Source: Bog-756 sp963833585 (lineage in GTDB: Bacteria; Actinomycetota; Acidimicrobiia; Acidimicrobiales; RAAP-2). Taken from it: DNA of 64,000 bases. Positions 37,841 through 46,778 of the stretch are shown here, in pieces. Where the stretch lies: positions 186,001 to 250,000 of the forward strand of contig CAWHYF010000005.1 in the NCBI GenBank assembly GCA_963833585.1. Reading direction: 5' to 3'. The notes under the pieces were generated by a model, which was given only the letters and a program-made list of their open reading frames with translations, had not been told where the DNA came from and did not search any database. How positions within the stretch are numbered: position 1 is the first letter of the stretch; the number at the start of each line of letters is the position of its first letter. Position numbers and translations under genes: made by a program.

Positions 37841-40039
37841 ATGTTGACAGCAACGGGGCTGGTCGAGTCCTGGGATCAGCCTCCGACGGCCGACGGGCGT
37901 GAGGCGCTGCCCATCGACCTGTCCGGGCCGCACTGGAAGACGCTGCCGTTCCCCGAGTGGATCGATCCCTCGACGGCGCCCGAACCCGCCCCGGCGCCGT
38001 ACTCCCCCCTCGACGGGACCCGGGTGGCGTCACTCGACGGGATGCGGGCCTTCGCCGTGACCGCAGTGATCCTGTATCACGCCAACCCCAGCTGGGCCGT
38101 CGGCGGGTACTTCGGGGTGGACGTCTTCTTCGTCCTGTCGGGCTTCCTGATCACCACCCTCCTGCTCGGCGAGTGGCGGGGATCGGGCGGCGTGGGCCTC
38201 CGGGCCTTCTGGGGCCGGCGGGCCCGGCGCCTCCTGCCCGCGCTCTTCGTCATGCTGGCCGTGGTCGGCGCGGTGTCCGTACTGCTCCCGAAGGTCCTGG
38301 GCTCACCGGGGCTCCTCGGGGACACCTTGGCCACGGTGGGCTACGTGGCCAACTGGCACTTCATCTCGGTCCACACCAGCTACTTCGCCACGGTGGCCAA
38401 CCCGTCCCCCCTGCAGCACACCTGGACCCTGGCCATCGAGGAGCAGTTCTACCTGATCTGGCCGCTGGTGCTCCTGGCCCTGGTCGGTGGGTTCCGCGCC
38501 CTTCGACGGCGGTCGGGGGGCAGCGGGCGGGGCCGCCTGGCTCTGGTGGCCTGTGCCGCGGCGGCCGGAGCGGTGGCCTCGGCGGTGGCCATGGCGGTCC
38601 TCACCCCGGTGGGAGCCACGTCGGTCAACCGGGCCTACTACGGCAGTGACACCCGGGCCCAGGGCCTGCTGGTGGGGGCGGCCCTGGCCGCCCTGTGCCT
38701 GTGGTGGGGACCGGTCCGCACCGCGGTCGGACGGCAGTTGCTCGGGGCGGCCGGTCTGCTCGGGGCCGTCGGGATCGTGGTGATGTGGCGCACGGTGCCC
38801 GAGTCCTCGGCGCTCACCTTCCACGGCGGGTTCGGCCTGTTGGCCGTGGCCACGGCAGGCGTGATCGCCTGCGTCACCCTCCTCGGCCGCCATCCCGTGG
38901 CCGGACTGCTCTCCCTCCCTCCGTTGGCATACCTGGGGAAGATCTCCTACGGCATGTACCTCTGGTACTGGCCGGTCCTGCTGGTCATGACCTCGTCCCG
39001 GACCCACCTCCACGGCGTGGTCCTCCTGGCCGCCCGACTGGCCGCCATCGTGGCCGTGGCGGCCCTCTCCTTCCACTTGGTGGAGACCCCGATCCACCGG
39101 GGTCGTCTGGTCGGCTGGCGGTCGCTGGTGGCGGTCCCGCTGGCGGCGCTGGCCGTCTCGGTGCTCCCCTTGATGATGCCCTCCGCCTCGGCGGTGTCTC
39201 CCGTCGTGCCGAGGGCGCCCCGGCCGGCCCTCCCCTTCACCGCCGGAGCGGCCGCCATCCGCCCCGTCCGGATCCTGCTGGTGGGCGACTCGATGGCCGG
39301 CTCCCTCGGGGTGGGACTGAGTGCCGCCGCTCCCCAGTACGGAGCCGAGGTGGTGAACGACGGCGCACCCGGGTGCTCGCTCGCCGAGGCCGACCAGGTC
39401 CGGGTGCTGTGGTTCACCAATCCCCCCGGGGCCCCGTGCCAGGCCGGCAACCCGGGAGGGGTCATCGGGGTCTACAAGAGCCTGGTCCGCCAGTTCGATC
39501 CCGACGTGGTGGTGTACCTGGCCCGGAGCGACACCCTCGACACCCAGCTCGACGGCACCTGGCAGCACCTCGGCGAGCCAACCTTCGACTTCTGGACCCA
39601 AGCCCGGTACGACCAGGCCATCGGTGCGCTCGACTCCGGCGGGGCCCATGTGGTCCTGCTCACGTCGCCCTACTACGACAGCGGCGAGGAGCCCGACGGA
39701 TCATCCTGGCCGGAGAACGATCCGTCCAGAGTGATCACCGAGAACCAACTCCTGGCGGCCTCGGCCAGACAGAACCCGGCCCGGGCCTCGGTGTTCAATC
39801 TCGGCGCGCTGCTGTCCCCGGGGAACCAGTTCGACACCACGGTGGACGGGGTCACGGCCCGCTGCTCGGACGGTGTGCACCTGACCGTTCCCGGCGGCGA
39901 GCTGGTGGCCGCCAAGCTGCTGCCCACGCTGGTGGCCCTCGGCCGGTCCCACGCCGAGCTGCACGCCAGCGGGTCCCGGCCGGTGCTTCCCCCGGCCGCC
40001 CAGCCCTGGTGGTACTCCGATCTGCCCTGCGGGACCTGA
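37841..40039 (+). CDS. Acyltransferase 3 protein with C-terminal SGNH domain (copy 2)
   Basis: A 732-residue AT3-SGNH protein. A soluble N-terminal stretch of about 65 residues precedes the AT3 domain (VASLDGMRAFAVTAVILYH, VFFVLSGFLITTLLLGEW, RRARRLLPALFVML, TLAIEEQFYLIWPL). The SGNH domain carries RILLVGDSMAGSLGVGL and the late SDGVHLTVPGG, giving the Ser and Asp-x-x-His of the catalytic set. It is paralogous to 29389-31563 and probably O-acetylates the same class of surface glycan. GGGAGGGG lies about 12 bases upstream of the ATG. It ends about 30 bp before the convergent gene at 40073. Confidence 0.9.
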   Translation: MLTATGLVESWDQPPTADGREALPIDLSGPHWKTLPFPEWIDPSTAPEPAPAPYSPLDGTRVASLDGMRAFAVTAVILYHANPSWAVGGYFGVDVFFVLSGFLITTLLLGEWRGSGGVGLRAFWGRRARRLLPALFVMLAVVGAVSVLLPKVLGSPGLLGDTLATVGYVANWHFISVHTSYFATVANPSPLQHTWTLAIEEQFYLIWPLVLLALVGGFRALRRRSGGSGRGRLALVACAAAAGAVASAVAMAVLTPVGATSVNRAYYGSDTRAQGLLVGAALAALCLWWGPVRTAVGRQLLGAAGLLGAVGIVVMWRTVPESSALTFHGGFGLLAVATAGVIACVTLLGRHPVAGLLSLPPLAYLGKISYGMYLWYWPVLLVMTSSRTHLHGVVLLAARLAAIVAVAALSFHLVETPIHRGRLVGWRSLVAVPLAALAVSVLPLMMPSASAVSPVVPRAPRPALPFTAGAAAIRPVRILLVGDSMAGSLGVGLSAAAPQYGAEVVNDGAPGCSLAEADQVRVLWFTNPPGAPCQAGNPGGVIGVYKSLVRQFDPDVVVYLARSDTLDTQLDGTWQHLGEPTFDFWTQARYDQAIGALDSGGAHVVLLTSPYYDSGEEPDGSSWPENDPSRVITENQLLAASARQNPARASVFNLGALLSPGNQFDTTVDGVTARCSDGVHLTVPGGELVAAKLLPTLVALGRSHAELHASGSRPVLPPAAQPWWYSDLPCGT

Positions 40040-40072
40040 GCCGGGACCTGGTCCCGCCGATCCCGGCCGAGG

Positions 40073-41782
40073 TCAGGGGGCCACCGGTGTGAACCGGGTC
40101 AGCGACATCGGTTGGTAGAAGCTCACGGTGTTGCCGCCCACCAGCTCCTGGGCCCGGTAGTGGGGATCACCCTCGAGGGTCTGGACGATGCCCTCGCACT
40201 TCACGCCGAAGGTCTGGTAGCCCGGGTACCACACCAGGAAGATCTGCCGGTCGGACTTGGCGGCCAGGGACTCCAGGTGCTCGGAGAAGGTCAGTGGGTT
40301 CCCGGCGGCCGAGGCCGCGCCGTAGTCGACCCAGTCGACGAAGGTCGGCCCGGTGCCCCGGGGGAAGGTGGTCTGCTGGTAGCGGCCGGCCGGGAGGAGC
40401 CGGTTGACGGCCGGGCCGAGCTGGTCCGGGCAGTAGGCCACGATGTCGCCGGGCCGTCCGGTGCGGGCGATGGTGGCCGCCACCTGGCCGGCCTGGGTGC
40501 GGTTGGTGGTGATGTTGGTGACCGACCCGGCCAGGCCGGCCACCACGGCCAGGGTCAGGATGACGCTCCGGACCCGCCGGTCCCGGAAGGTGACCAGCCC
40601 GAGGACGACCAGGAGCAGGAGGGGGAGGAACACCACCGAGGCGTACCGGGCGTCGAAGGCGCTGTTGGTCAGGAACCCCCCGGCGATGGCGGCGCCCAGC
40701 GTGCCCACCACCACGATGGCCAGGGGCCGGCCCAGTGGGCGGGTGCGGATGTCCAGGTCGATGTGTCGCCGGTCGGTGGCCAGACCGAACAGGCCCAGCC
40801 CGGCCAGGGCGAAGAAGATGAGGGCCAGGGCCCGGCCCTGGCTGGTGCTCCCCCCGGCGAAGGAGGCCACCGCGTTGACCATGGCGGCGAAGTTGGCCGG
40901 CGTGGCCCAGGGGGTGCCGGTGTGCTTGGACTGGTAGAGGAAGGTGGGGAGCCAGGGGAGGAAGGTCAGGCACCCCACCGCGCCGGCCACCAACGAGGCC
41001 CGGGCCCCCCTCCTCCACTCGGGGCGACCCCGCCACCCTTGCCACGCCAACCAGAGCATGGTGACGCCGATCAGGTACAACGACCAGTAGTGGCTGTAGA
41101 GCAGGAGGCCGGTCACCGCGCCGAGGGCGATGAGGTTGCCGAAACCCGGCCGGCGCAGCGACCGGTCGAGCGCGAGGAATCCCAGCAGGGTCAAGAGCAC
41201 CACCAGCGAGTACATGCGGGCCTCGGTGTCGTAGCGGGTGGCGAACGGCGAGGAGGCGACCAGCAGCATGGCCGCCCATCCCGCGTGACGGCCGCCGAGC
41301 CGATTGCCGGCCACCCAGGCCAGAGGAACGGTGACCACGCCCAGGACTCCGGACAGTGACCGGACGGCCACGTCGGACGTGCCGAACCACCCCATCCAGA
41401 CGTGGAGCAGCACGTAGAAGAGCGGTGGGGCCCCGTCCCGGCGGAGGAAGGAAGGGATCTGGTGGAGGGGGAGCCGGGCGATGTTCACGGTCAGCGCCTC
41501 GTCCAGCCACAGGTCCGACCGGGTCCAGAACCGCAGGACCAGGGCGGCCACCATGACCGCCACCACCCCGACCGCGATGGCCGTCCTGGCCGGTCTGCCG
41601 AAGGGCGGCCCCTCGGGATCCTCGGGGTCGGTGGCGCCCGGCACCGGACCCCGCCCAGCGCCGGTCCCGGAGTGGTCTCGGCCGTCGCGCTCGGCCCCGG
41701 GACCCCGGGGACCCCGGGTGGCCTGCTCGTCGGGTTCGACCACCGGGGCGGATCCGGACGGAGGCGCATCCATGGCCCGCAT
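40073..41782 (-). CDS. GT39-like membrane glycosyltransferase (fourth in the region)
   Basis: About 569 residues. A disordered charged N-terminus of some 65 residues precedes a GT-C membrane domain. The first loop shows RSDLWLDEALTVNIARLPL, with the Asp-Glu pair expected in the catalytic site of GT39/ArnT enzymes, and then LRRDGAPPLFYVLLHVW. It differs from the paralogue pair at 31755 and 36190 and is closer to generic mannosyltransferase-like GT39 proteins. The C-terminal soluble part (after about residue 400) may be an outer domain. It is convergent with AT3-SGNH copy 2 and divergent from the peptide transporter operon. The exact start among two nearby ATGs (41782, 41773) is uncertain. Confidence 0.82.
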   Translation of the reverse strand: MRAMDAPPSGSAPVVEPDEQATRGPRGPGAERDGRDHSGTGAGRGPVPGATDPEDPEGPPFGRPARTAIAVGVVAVMVAALVLRFWTRSDLWLDEALTVNIARLPLHQIPSFLRRDGAPPLFYVLLHVWMGWFGTSDVAVRSLSGVLGVVTVPLAWVAGNRLGGRHAGWAAMLLVASSPFATRYDTEARMYSLVVLLTLLGFLALDRSLRRPGFGNLIALGAVTGLLLYSHYWSLYLIGVTMLWLAWQGWRGRPEWRRGARASLVAGAVGCLTFLPWLPTFLYQSKHTGTPWATPANFAAMVNAVASFAGGSTSQGRALALIFFALAGLGLFGLATDRRHIDLDIRTRPLGRPLAIVVVGTLGAAIAGGFLTNSAFDARYASVVFLPLLLLVVLGLVTFRDRRVRSVILTLAVVAGLAGSVTNITTNRTQAGQVAATIARTGRPGDIVAYCPDQLGPAVNRLLPAGRYQQTTFPRGTGPTFVDWVDYGAASAAGNPLTFSEHLESLAAKSDRQIFLVWYPGYQTFGVKCEGIVQTLEGDPHYRAQELVGGNTVSFYQPMSLTRFTPVAP

Positions 41783-41848
41783 GGTACCCAGGGTCCGCTG
41801 GGAAGTGTGATCTCCGTTCCCACCGTGGACCCCGGGTCTCCTTGGAAG

Positions 41849-41873
41849 TAACCTGCCCACACGGCACGCCGTG
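41849..41873 (+). promoter_or_regulatory. Putative promoter and operator of the peptide transporter operon
   Basis: TAACCT (41849-41854) is a -10 candidate. It is followed at 41860-41873 by CACGGC-AC-GCCGTG, a perfect 6-bp inverted repeat, placed where a bound repressor would block transcription start. The leader to the GTG at 41945 would be about 85 nt and contains a GGGGGA ribosome-binding site. Confidence 0.35.
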
Positions 41874-41944
41874 GCTGTGGCAGAGTGCTTCGGTCCTGGA
41901 AGTTCGGACGTCAGCAGCAGGCAGGGGAGAGATGGGGGAACTCT

Positions 41945-43629
41945 GTGTCATCAGGTAGCGAATTGAGCCGCCGGTCGTTCCTATCCCGCGGCGCAGCCGC
42001 CGGTGGTCTGGTCATGGTGGGTAGTGGCGCCGGTCTGCTGGCGGGTTGCTCGTCCAGCTCCGACTCGTCCTCGACCACCGACGTCCGGCGGTTCGAGCGC
42101 GGGAGCCGGCACTCCGCAGCGGGGTGGGACGCTCACCGTGGGCACGATCGCCGAGATCGACGGGTTCTATCCCGCTACCAACCACTGGGACACCAACGGC
42201 TACCTCTACGCCAACGCCGTCTACGACCCGCTGATGGCCGTGGCCGCCGACGGTTCCATCCAGCCGTACCTGGCCAAGTCGATGACGCGCCAACGCCACG
42301 TCCGATGTCTGGACCATGACGCTCCGGCCCGGCATCAAGTTCAACGACGGGTCGGCTCTGGACGCCTCGGTGGTGCTGGCCAACTACAACGCGTTGAAGA
42401 CCTCGGCGCTCACCGGAACCGCGCTGGCCCAGGTCCGATCGGTGACCGCGCCGGACTCGATGACCGTGGTCTATACGCTCACCGGACCCAATCCGACCTT
42501 CCCGGCCGGGCTCACCACCCAGGTGGGCTACGTCGTGGGCGCGGCCATGATCGAGGCGGCGAGCAGCAACACCTCGAAGTCGCCCCTGCCGGTGGGGACC
42601 GGTCCGTTCACCTACGCCCAATGGCAGCCCAACGACCACTTCACCGCCACCCGGAACCCCAATTACTGGCGCACCGGGCTCCCCTACCTGGACGCCATCA
42701 CCTTCAAGCCCATCCCCGACACCGACCAACGGGAGTCCACCCTGCGGTCGGGAGGGGTGGACATGATCGAGTCGATCACCCCGACCACCATCACCAACTT
42801 CTCCGGATCGGGGGGATCGGGCTTCCAGTTGATGGACACCCGCACCGGCGTCATCGGCCAGCCCACCTTCTCCTTCATCATGCTGAACACCTTGGTGTCC
42901 CCCACCAACGACCTGTCGATCCGCCAGGCGCTGGCCAAGGGGATGAACCAGTCCGAGCTCCAGAAGATCCTGGGCGGCCCGCCGGCCCAACCGGTGAACG
43001 GGATCTTCCTGCCCAACTCGCCCTACTACAGCCCCACCGCCTATCCCGCCTATGACCTGTCCGGGGCGAAGAGCCTGGTCAGTCAGTACAAAGCCCAGCA
43101 CGGCACCCCGTCCATCGCCATCACCACCATCCCCGACCCGATCGCGGTCAAAGAGGTGCAGGCCGTGCAGCAGATGTGGCAGCAGGCGGGGTTCGACGTC
43201 TCCATCGTCGAGGTCCAGCAGGCCACCATCATCGACGACTTCGTGCTGGGGAAGTTCCAGGCGGCCACCTCCTACCAGTTCGGGGCGGTCAACCCCGACC
43301 TGAACTACGTCTGGTGGAGCACGACGACGATCTCGCCCGTGGGTCAGATCGGCCTCAACTTCACCCGGCTCAACGACCCGCAGATCGAGACGGCGCTGCT
43401 CCAGGGACGGCACACCAGCGACCAGGCCACCCGGGAGTCGGCCTACAAGACCGTCAACCAGCGGCTGGCCAAGGACCTGGCCTACCTGTGGATCGAGCAG
43501 TACTTCTTCTCCCAGGTGGCCGAGGACCGGGTGGAGGGTCTCGGCAGTCGTACGCTCCCCGGCGGCATGCCCGGCTACGCCTTCGACGAAGGGATCTTCG
43601 CCCCGACCCAGGTCTGGTTGAAGGGATAG
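41945..43629 (+). CDS. Peptide ABC transporter substrate-binding lipoprotein (two frame breaks)
   Basis: A solute-binding protein (family 5) of about 561 residues. The N-terminus has a twin-arginine-like SRRSFLSRGAAAGG and a lipobox LLAGC, so it should be exported, possibly folded through Tat, and lipid-anchored. Two frame breaks occur. One is near 42081, after the Ser-rich linker and before GGTLTVGTIAEIDGFYP. The other is near 42286-42291, before SDVWTMTLRPGIKFNDG. From there it reads cleanly to the end. The span is 3n+2, as expected from two extra bases. It is followed by the two permeases and two ATPases of the same system, 33 bp downstream. Confidence 0.88.
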
Positions 43630-43662
43630 TCGGACCGGCGACCCGCTCCGCCCCCGACTGCC

Positions 43663-44607
43663 ATGGCCAAGTACTTCGTCCGCCGATTTCTCCAGCTGGC
43701 GGTGGTGGCGTTCATCATCTCGGTCCTCTGCTTCCTGCTGGTCCACCTGCTTCCCGGCGACCCGTCGGTGGTCATCCTCGGACCCAACGACACCGCGCAC
43801 AACCGGGCGGTCCTGTTCCAGCAACTCGGCCTCAACAAGCCCCTCTACCAGCAGTACTTCACCTGGTTGGGGGCGGTGTTCCACGGCAACCTGGGCCAGT
43901 CGTACCTGAACCACGAATCGGTGACCCACATCGTGGCCACCGGGTTCCCCATCGACCTCGAACTGATCATCATCTCCCAGGTCATCGCCTTCGCCGTGGC
44001 CATTCCGCTGGCCCTGGTGACGTCGCGCCGGCCCAATCGGACCCTGGACAACGTCTCGACCACCAGTACCTTCGGATTGCTGGCTCTACCCCCGTTCGTC
44101 ATCGCCCCGATCATGGTGGCCGTGTTCGCCGTGGGGTTGCACTGGTTCCCGGCCACCGGATACGTCCCCTTCGCACAGAACCCCGGCGCCAACCTGCACG
44201 ACATGATCTTGCCGTCGCTAGCCATCACCGCCGGCTCCATCGCGGTCTACTACCGGCTGCTGCGATCGGACCTGATCAGCACGCTCCAGGAGGACTTCAT
44301 CACCATGGCCCGGTCCAAGGGCCTGAGCAACCGGACCATCATGTGGCGGCATGCCTTCCGGCCGTCGTCCTTCTCGCTGCTGGCCGCGGCCGGGGTCAAC
44401 ATCGGCGCCCTCTTGGCCGGGACCTTTATCGTGGAGTACCTGTTCGCCATCGCCGGCCTGGGCTACTCACTGGTGCAGGCCGTCCAACAGCGTGACTACC
44501 TGGTGGTCCAAGGGATCGCGCTGGTGGTGGCCATTGCCTACGTGGTCATCCAGTTCATCATCGACTTCCTGTTCACCGTGGTCGACCCGAGGGTGACCCG
44601 GGAGTGA
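43663..44607 (+). CDS. Peptide ABC transporter permease (DppB/OppB type)
   Basis: A 314-residue permease with six membrane spans. The start MAKYFVRRFLQLAVVAFIIS and the motif LLPGDPS are typical of DppB-like subunits. The cytoplasmic coupling loop that contacts the ATPases reads DFITMARSKGLSNRTIMWRH, with the EAA-type Gly conserved. It lies between the binding protein and the second permease; the next gene starts 3 bp after its stop. Confidence 0.94.
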   Translation: MAKYFVRRFLQLAVVAFIISVLCFLLVHLLPGDPSVVILGPNDTAHNRAVLFQQLGLNKPLYQQYFTWLGAVFHGNLGQSYLNHESVTHIVATGFPIDLELIIISQVIAFAVAIPLALVTSRRPNRTLDNVSTTSTFGLLALPPFVIAPIMVAVFAVGLHWFPATGYVPFAQNPGANLHDMILPSLAITAGSIAVYYRLLRSDLISTLQEDFITMARSKGLSNRTIMWRHAFRPSSFSLLAAAGVNIGALLAGTFIVEYLFAIAGLGYSLVQAVQQRDYLVVQGIALVVAIAYVVIQFIIDFLFTVVDPRVTRE

Positions 44608-44610
44608 CCG

Positions 44611-45570
44611 ATGCCTGACGACCGCGAGCTGGCCGACACCCGAGCCTCGGGGCAGCTGCTCAGCGACCAGGTCCCGGGCCTGGCCGCCCTGGACGAACTG
44701 GTCGTGTCGCGGCAGTCCGAGCACCTGGAGAGCGAGGACATCCTGGTGTCCAAGCCGATGGGCATCTTGTTCTGGCTGGCCCTGAGTTGGGTGGGCCTGG
44801 TGGTGGTGCTGGCGATCGTGGCCAACCTCCTCCCCCTCCCCAATCCCAACTTCCAGAACTACTCGGCCATCAACGCCTCCCCCAGCGTCCACCACCTCCT
44901 CGGCACCGACGATCTGGGCCGTGACCTGTTGAGCCGGCTCATCTTCGGCGCCCGGGTGTCGCTCATCGTCGGCTTCTGCTCGGTGGCCATCGGCATGGTG
45001 GTCGGCGGCACCCTCGGGCTCATCTCCGGCTACAAGGGCGGCCGCCTGGACGTGGCCCTCAATGCCGGCTCGTTCGTGATCCTGGCCTTCCCGGCCATCG
45101 TGGCGGTCATCGCCATCCTGGCCTTCTGGGGCCAGTCCCTGGTCAAGATCACCGTGATCCTGTCGGTGGCGGTCATCCCGCTGCTCTACCGGGTGGTCCG
45201 GGCCTCCAGCTTGGCCTTCGCCAACCGGGAGTTCGTGATCGCGGCGCGGACCCTCGGGGCCAGGTCGTCCCGGATCGTCTTCCGGGAGATCCTGCCCAAC
45301 GTGGTGCCGGTGGCGGTCACTTTCGGCCTCATCACGGTGGCCGGGGTCATCGTGATCGAGGGATCGCTGGCCTTCCTCGGCCTGTCGGTTCCCCCACCCA
45401 CGGCGTCCTGGGGGAACATGATCTCCGAGGGAACCTCGAACGGCAATCTCAGCATCAACCCGTACATCATGCTGTGGCCGGTGCTGTCCATGTTCCTGCT
45501 CCTCCTGTCCATCAATCTCATCGGGGACCGGCTACGCCAGCGCTTCGACATCCGTGAGGGCCTCTTGTGA
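44611..45570 (+). CDS. Peptide ABC transporter permease (DppC/OppC type)
   Basis: A 319-residue permease. The longer soluble N-terminus of about 50 residues is usual for DppC-like subunits. The hallmark HLLGTDDLGRDLLSRLIFGA opens the membrane domain and the coupling loop reads FVIAARTLGARSSRIVFREI. It forms the channel with the preceding permease. Its stop overlaps the GTG of the first ATPase gene (GTGA). Confidence 0.94.
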   Translation: MPDDRELADTRASGQLLSDQVPGLAALDELVVSRQSEHLESEDILVSKPMGILFWLALSWVGLVVVLAIVANLLPLPNPNFQNYSAINASPSVHHLLGTDDLGRDLLSRLIFGARVSLIVGFCSVAIGMVVGGTLGLISGYKGGRLDVALNAGSFVILAFPAIVAVIAILAFWGQSLVKITVILSVAVIPLLYRVVRASSLAFANREFVIAARTLGARSSRIVFREILPNVVPVAVTFGLITVAGVIVIEGSLAFLGLSVPPPTASWGNMISEGTSNGNLSINPYIMLWPVLSMFLLLLSINLIGDRLRQRFDIREGLL

Positions 45571-46778
45571 ACCGCCGATCGCCCCGGGGCACCACCACCA
45601 GCCTCGACTTCCCCGACGTCGGTGAGCCCGCCGGTCCCCTCCTGGTGGTCGACGACCTGCACACCGCCTTCCGGACCAGCCGGGGAACACTCCGGGCGGT
45701 GGACGGGGTCTCGCTGTCGGTCGACCGCGGCAAGACCCTGGGCATCGTCGGGGAGTCCGGTTCGGGCAAGACGGTTCTGTCCCGATCGATCATGGGTCTC
45801 CTTCCGCCACGGGACGTCATCACCAGTGGGACCGTGCACTTCGCCGGGCGGGAGCTGACCGCCATGTCTGCCGGGGAGCTCCGTCAGATCTGGGGCGCCG
45901 AGTTGAGCATGATCTTCCAGGATCCGATGACCGCCCTCAACCCGGTCAAGCGCATCGGGCGCCAGATCACCGAGTCCCTCCGCCTCCACGTGGACATGGA
46001 TCGCAAGGAGGCCGACGCCACCGCCATCGAGCTCCTCCGCTCGGTGGGGATCCCGTCTCCCGAGCAGAGGATCCGCTGGTATCCCTTCCAGTTGTCCGGC
46101 GGCATGCGCCAACGGGTGATGATCGCCATCGCCCTGGCCTGCGCCCCCCGGCTGGTCATGGCCGACGAGCCGACCACCGGGCTCGACGTGACGGTGCAGG
46201 CCCAGATCTTGGACCTCCTGGCCGATCTGCAGCGGGAGCGGCACATGGCGGTGATCCTGGTCACCCACGACCTCGGCGTGGTGGCCAACCGGGCCGACGA
46301 CATCGTGGTGATGTACGCCGGGAGGATCGTGGAGCGGGCTCCGACGAGCACCTTGTTCGGTGACACCCACATGCCCTACACGCGGGCCCTGATGGACTCC
46401 ATCCCGCGGCTGGCCGACCCCAGTGGGGTCCGGCTCAATGCCATCGCCGGTCGGCCTCCTGATCTGATCCATCCGCCCCCGGGGTGCCGGTTCGCCCCCC
46501 GTTGTCCCTACGTCCAGGACAAGTGTCGCGAGAGCGATCCCCCGCTGCGGACCGCCGGGTCGCCGGACCACCTGTTCGCCTGTTGGTTCCCCCTGGTCAA
46601 CGGGGTCTCGACCGCTCCGGTGGGCACCCCGGCAGTCCGGGTCGCCGCGGTCGCCAACGGGGGATCCGCTCCGTCCGCCCCGGGGTCGACGGCGGAGGGT
46701 GCCGCGACGCCCGAGGCTGGGGCGCCCGGGGACCCGTCACCGGCAGGAGCCGAACAGGACGGGCGGGCCACCTTGTGA
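45567..46778 (+). CDS. Peptide ABC transporter ATP-binding protein (DppD/OppD type)
   Basis: A 403-residue ABC ATPase. Walker A is at 62-69 (GESGSGKT), the Q-loop at about 118, the signature LSGGMRQR at about 176-183 and Walker B LVMADEPTTGLD at about 197-207. The oligopeptide-transporter C-terminal domain has the cysteine-bearing PPGCRFAPRCPY and later FACWFPL. The last 60 residues are a low-complexity Ala/Gly/Pro tail. Both ends overlap neighbours by GTGA. Confidence 0.95.
   Translation: MNRRSPRGTTTSLDFPDVGEPAGPLLVVDDLHTAFRTSRGTLRAVDGVSLSVDRGKTLGIVGESGSGKTVLSRSIMGLLPPRDVITSGTVHFAGRELTAMSAGELRQIWGAELSMIFQDPMTALNPVKRIGRQITESLRLHVDMDRKEADATAIELLRSVGIPSPEQRIRWYPFQLSGGMRQRVMIAIALACAPRLVMADEPTTGLDVTVQAQILDLLADLQRERHMAVILVTHDLGVVANRADDIVVMYAGRIVERAPTSTLFGDTHMPYTRALMDSIPRLADPSGVRLNAIAGRPPDLIHPPPGCRFAPRCPYVQDKCRESDPPLRTAGSPDHLFACWFPLVNGVSTAPVGTPAVRVAAVANGGSAPSAPGSTAEGAATPEAGAPGDPSPAGAEQDGRATL

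Noticed and set aside
42003..42320. Treating the peptide-binding protein as a decayed pseudogene
   Set aside because: Both flanking parts are well conserved, the operon is otherwise intact, and the two breaks each equal one extra base, as in other core genes of this window.
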